Positions 52,301 to 58,300 of a stretch of DNA of 64,000 nt are shown here, piece by piece. This stretch comes from Holothuria scabra (Eukaryota; Echinodermata; Holothuroidea; Aspidochirotida; Holothuriidae): NCBI GenBank assembly GCA_037179385.1, contig CM074187.1, positions 3,658,001 through 3,722,000 of the forward strand. The letters are read 5' to 3'. Within the stretch, counting starts at the first letter, position 1. The number at the start of each line of letters is the position of its first letter. The notes beneath the pieces are model-generated. The model was given only the letters and a program-made list of their open reading frames with translations. It was not told the DNA's origin and made no database searches. The translations under genes were made by a program, and so were the position numbers.

Positions 52301-55300
52301 CTAGATTTGGGTTTGGGAGACAGTTTCAATCCCATTGGATTTGGTTTGAAATACAGTTACATCACGTAGCTCCCTGGTAACATAGGTGGCCATTTTTGTA
52401 GTTATAGAGGGAAAGTATGGATAGTATGTTAGAAATACTTTTATTCCTTAGACGTTATAATATATCTTTACACAATAACAAATATTTTAAAGTGGGATTG
52501 TTTGGTATAGGTCATTTCCAAGGCACACAATTCAAGTAACGCATATTTCGAAATTTCAGAATTCGTTCGTTGTTTTATAATTCTGCGAGGTAAGGGTGTT
52601 GTCTGAGGGAGATACTGGTAAAATGAAGACGTAGAATCAATTGTTTGCGTGACTTATTCATTCAATGGATACATTGAATGAATAAGTCACGCATTTCATA
52701 TAAATGAAATTTTGGGTTCATTTTTATCTCAATACATAACATGCATTGAGATATTGTCACACTAGTCAGTGGATGAAGGTTCTTTAGAGCAAAGTAATCT
52801 GACTTAATCAGTGGTCAAAGTCTTTGAGAATTTGAGAGCATGTTCTTTTTTTTTTTTTTTTTTTTTTTTTGCTGGGAGGCAGAAGACAATGCATTTTTCA
52901 AATTAAAAAAGTGATGGTTGCTAAGTTATTTTGGCAGAATTCATGGTTAAACTCTTCAGTTGTCATGGAAACTTTAAATTTTTTTGCACACATCACTTTG
53001 GTTGCCATGCACAGATACTTACTGACTGAGAATGTTTACATTTTGTAGTTACACTTTCAGATGTCAGAGGCTTGGTGTGACACCTCTGCTAAATCAAGCA
53101 TGAAGTAACTGTAAGATAATCTTGCTTAGTCTGACCATAAACAAAGCCTTTGCAAGCAGAAGAAGTTATCTTGAGAGGAATAAGCTCCTAGAGTTAGAAA
53201 CAAGCAACGGAATAGTTTATGGAGTTTCATTGTAGCACAAAATGTGTCTGGGAGGTATGATCAAAGTGTCTCAAACTTGTGATGAAAAAATTAACCAAGA
53301 GTTGATTGGAGTGTTTTTGAGGATCTGTTACATATTGCATTGAATGGGTGTTTTTCTGCACACTTGTCGCACAGTGTAACAATAAAAACACTCAAGATAT
53401 CAGCAGAGAAATAGCTCCCACTCCTTCAGAAGTTGTGAAATACCAAAATATTTGAATGAGACTGTGAAAATAGCATTAGGGAGAGTGATTTGAGAGAAAA
53501 TAATGTGGAATGCAGGAGGAAAACAGCTGTCATTGGACTGTTGGATTTATTAGAAGATGTCACTGAGCTGCATATCTGGTTAATTATTTCTGCCCTACTA
53601 AGTTTAAGTATGGTGCACAATACTGTGTACCTTACTTAGTGCTACAGTATTATTGGAATAATTTTTTTCTGAATTTGATCATTTTCAGCATGAAATGCAT
53701 CAGGATATTAACAATAAATGGATAATCTTTTAATGCAAAGCATCAGGGAGGACTGCATTTACATCAAATATCATCAGCAACAATATGGAAACTTTGTCTC
53801 CTTAACATCCAAAAAATATTGAGATGATACAGCATGGCTGCTCTAGTTTTGTACTTTACTAAAGCGAAAGAGTATTCTTGCTATGCTTTTAGGGTCTACT
53901 CAAAAAAATCCAAAAATTCAGCTTTCTTCAGCTGAAATGTTTTGTTAGTCCTCGTATGTTGTGAAACAAATTCGATCTTCCATAAAATATCATTACATTA
54001 TCACAGCCATATGGTCTGCGAATATAATAAATATACACGTATGAAATAGGTATTTCACTTATTGTGGTGCTACCAAACTTTCCGAACATGCAACCTCTGT
54101 GGACTGTTTAACCTTTAAAGAATGCAAGGATTATAGTACCGAGTGCTGTTTTTTTGCCATGTGAATGGTGTTTGCTAACAGTCTGTTCTGTTATGTCCTT
54201 TAAGTAGTGCAATCCTTGGTATAAATGAAAAATAGGCTTTGAGTGAATGCATTATGTAACTAATAGAGCCTAGAAAAAATACAAACTTTGGTAGCATTAA
54301 GTGACCGAGTTTAATCAACACAGATTCACGTACCTACCATTGATGGATATCTTTACTTTAATAAAAAGAAAAAATGGCAATGATTATTAGTTTGTTCCTT
54401 TCCCACTAAAATGAGCTCCTTACCTTCTAATTAAAGTATGAATTTTTTACGGTCTTTAAGGCACTCCATGAAGTAGCAGGCATCTTCAGTGAAGTTAAAG
54501 GCTGTGGTTTAAGTCCAACCTGCAGTATACGCACCCACCACTCGGATGTGTGTTGACATGCTTGCCCAGGAAAAATTTGAGTTTAATATTCTTTTAAGTG
54601 TCCTTTGTCATGTAAAACTCGGGATCTATTTTAATTAACCATTTGCTGGTAAACTGACAAAATTGCGATTGCCTATGATAGATGTTGCATCACCAGGGAA
54701 CACGTTTGATAATGTACAAGGCTAAGATCAATGAGTGCATTTTCAAAGTAAATTTTAAGGGAAATTTTCCCGGTCCCGCAGCATTTTCTCCCATGTGTGG
54801 AATTGAAATAGGTTGATTTTCTCCCCGTTGCTCCTTTTTTCACTAGTACATGTTATGTGTACATGATGGAAAGGCAATTAGATGACTCTCTCTCTCTCTC
54901 ACTGCGTTGTATGTTGGGATTGCGACATTCCTCTGGGGCAGCTAAGTAAATATTCTGATCTCTCTAGATAACTATCTTCTGTAGTCCTCATTCATCTGTT
55001 GTCATACGGAAAGTGTTTTACAGTGGAACATGTTACAAGAGCGGTATAGTCTACATTACTCCATCATATGACTGCAGGACAGGCACATGCGTGCGACATA
55101 TTCAGTTTATATATCTCGTAGAAGCTACTGAAAAGATAAACATGGCCACCTTCAATTTGTCTGAACTGGATCTGAACAGGGAGCTGGAAGATCTGAAATA
55201 GTCTTCTAAAAAATGCCAAGTTTGATCTAAACAACTTAGTTAGTTGCCACCCGACGTGAAGTTGTAATTCATCAGCCACTGGCTCCTTCGGCGAATTTCG

Positions 55301-58300
55301 TGAAAGCTTAGCGTCGTAAAACATCTGCTCCTCGAGGTCTAGTTTTTAGTAACAATAGTACTGTATTTCTTTGGGTGGTGAACAGTTTGCCATTAGCCTG
55401 CAGCATTGACGGGCACACTATGAGAAGTGAATATATACAACATTGTTTAATACTCTAACCTTGATTGGAAATTTTTTGCAAAATTGGCGGCATGTTTTGA
55501 TTTGGCCCACCTTTAATAAGATAACTGATAACATCATGGATATATAGCTCAATTGTTTACAGTTATGGAGGGGAACATCCAGGGTAGGGACGTTTGAGCA
55601 TGAGCTTTCTACTGATCGAGACCGAAATCAACCAATATACATTAAACATATTGATCTGAACTCAAAGAAACACTAGAAAGTTCATTTTCCTAATTTCGAA
55701 GTAGTGGATGCCTTCTCTGCAACTTCACTTTACCCTTGGAAGGAGGTTTGGCGTGACATTAGATTTATACTGCGTTGAATCACCAGCTGGAACAGAAGGC
55801 TTCTTTTCATCTAAATTGCTTTCTTGTTGAATATCGTAGAAAGCTAGCTTGTTACATACTGAACCCTTCGTGTAGCCCTTTTTAAAGCTAGGCACAACTG
55901 AAATGTAAAACAGTCTCTCAAAATGTGAGACGTACTGTTCCATGCCGCGGCACTTGTCTCTATCCCAAAGAGATTGATATAACATGTAATAACTTGCAGT
56001 CCAAGTTTTACATGATACATGTTCTCATTAGGTTTACAAAACAATAGATAGGAGGCGACAATGGGTGTGGAGGGGACTTAAATTCCCACTCAAAACGAAG
56101 GCAGGCCTGGAGAATTATGTGCTGGGCGAAACGTAGTGCCGCCTTCCTCCTTTTATTCCAAAAGAAAGCCCTTATTGTTAACTCTGCAAAGTGACACTGA
56201 ATTTCCGTTGACGTTTGTCCCATAGATGACATTAATAGTCCCGTAGATGGCCCATATTACATCTGAATAGACTGCTGTCTGAGACAACGTTCATCTCCTC
56301 CCCGTTCTCGCTGTTTGAGAACAGTTTTTGCAGGTATTTTTATGGGATACTTCAAATAATGATCTAATGGTTATTTTCTCTTCTGCATATTTTTTTCTTT
56401 TCAGGATCTCCTTGGTATTGATGAAGATCTCGCTCAAAAGTTTGTGCATTTTCTAGTGACTGACAAGTAAGTCATATTCTCTAAACGTCATAATATTAAG
56501 GTTACTTTGGCTACAATTTGTGGAGATTTCCGCACAGCACTTCTACAAACTTTTAGGTGACAATTATCGTCGAGGTCAAGAAGAAGTTTTTAACCATACC
56601 TTGGACAAGACGGACCCAGGTGTTGTAGAAGGGAGTAAAACCGACTATGAACAGTCGTCCCAAATGGAATTTATTCTTATCTTATAGTTGTTACAAATTT
56701 TGTTCATTTTACAAAATTCTACAAGTTACGTATCTTCATAAAAGACCAACCTGTTTCGTGTTAAACCCTCCGTCAACTCGTCGCATTCGTCCTATCTTCA
56801 AGTTTTGGGGGAGCCTACTTTCGAATTTGACCATTTGTCATTGGTTTGTGATCATTGATATGTGAAGAAAACTTAAGAGCTTTGTAAAAAAAATTGTTGA
56901 ATTTTATGAACCAATTCAATGAGCCTCTCTAATCTTTGTTTTTATTGGTTTTAAAGTTCGAAGGCCAATGTTTTACCACAGATCGTATTTTCATGTGTCT
57001 ATGGGCATGCGTAATTGAGAGATTGCTGTTTTATTAATATCGGTACATTCTGGCTGATACAGAAATACTCATCAATATCATTAGTCAAGTCCAGTTAGTT
57101 GATATATTTTGAAAATTGCGTTAGATAGATGTACCTCACTTCCATTAGTTGGATTGTTAGAAGTCCTGAACTGTTAGCTGTAAACCTTCAACTCATTCTT
57201 CACGGAGTAAGCAAGGACTTGATAAACAAATCTCAGTCGCTGATTTGTTTGGGAGGGAAGGGGATTCTGTAACTGTTTAGACGATGGAAAGTTGGGTTTC
57301 GACCTATGGGTCTCTTCACTTGCAGTTAATAAAAATTGCAGCATATGAAAATTGAATCTAGGTGTCGCGGACACCTTCTTGTGTACGATTGGTCTAGGGT
57401 GAGAGTTGTCCTTGAAGAATTGTCCGACGTCGGGAATTTCTTTGAATGGACTGCCTTGTCGGTACGTGTGAATGTGTGTGTGCGTGTGTGAGAAGAGGAG
57501 CTTCTTGGTGGAAACTGTCCCGGAGGAAATCTGCTGTCACAGTTGGATCTGGTTTTTTTTTTCTTTTGATGTAGACCTATTTTCCCTCTTCTCCAAAGCA
57601 CCCTAGTTTCTTTTAATTCGTAACGTAGTTCCGTTGAATCCTGTTACCCTGGTTACAGTTATGTTAACAGGTAATCTTTGATATCTACGATTCCTTACAG
57701 GGAAAAGGGTGAGACCTTAAAGAAGAAGAAGAAGAAGAATAAAAAGCAAGCAAGTGCTGAACCAGGCATCGAAAGAACTGTAGAGATTATGAAGTACGTA
57801 CTAATGATTTTAAATTACTCGAATTTTTAGGTGTGCGTCGAACGGAACTAAGCGACACGCATTTCAGCTCATTCTTGTGTCGTCTTAAAGAAAATTTTGA
57901 GAGTCGTTTTCAAGAGCAAAAGTGTTTTAATTTTGTTGTGCATAGTAGAATCTATCCGTTCGTTGTAAGAAGTAAAGTTCAATTAATGGAGCACTGGATT
58001 TTATTTCATGACGTTTATTTATAATGCTAAAACTATTCAGGTTTTATTTGATTTCTTATTTAGACCAGGATTCGTTCGATTGAATCTGCCGTACTTTTTC
58101 AGCGAAGAAGCCATCAATTACGTTCTTACGGCCGTTGAAATGGTTGCAAACGATGGTTGGACTCTTCTTCCCCAAGTAAGTTTTGTCTGAGAGATGTAGC
58201 TTCATTTCAAATATATGAATGTTTTAAAGAAACAAATGCTTGGTTCAATTTCTCCCATTTCTCGACAGTTCTGAGCTGAGATAGAAAATATTGCATTGTA

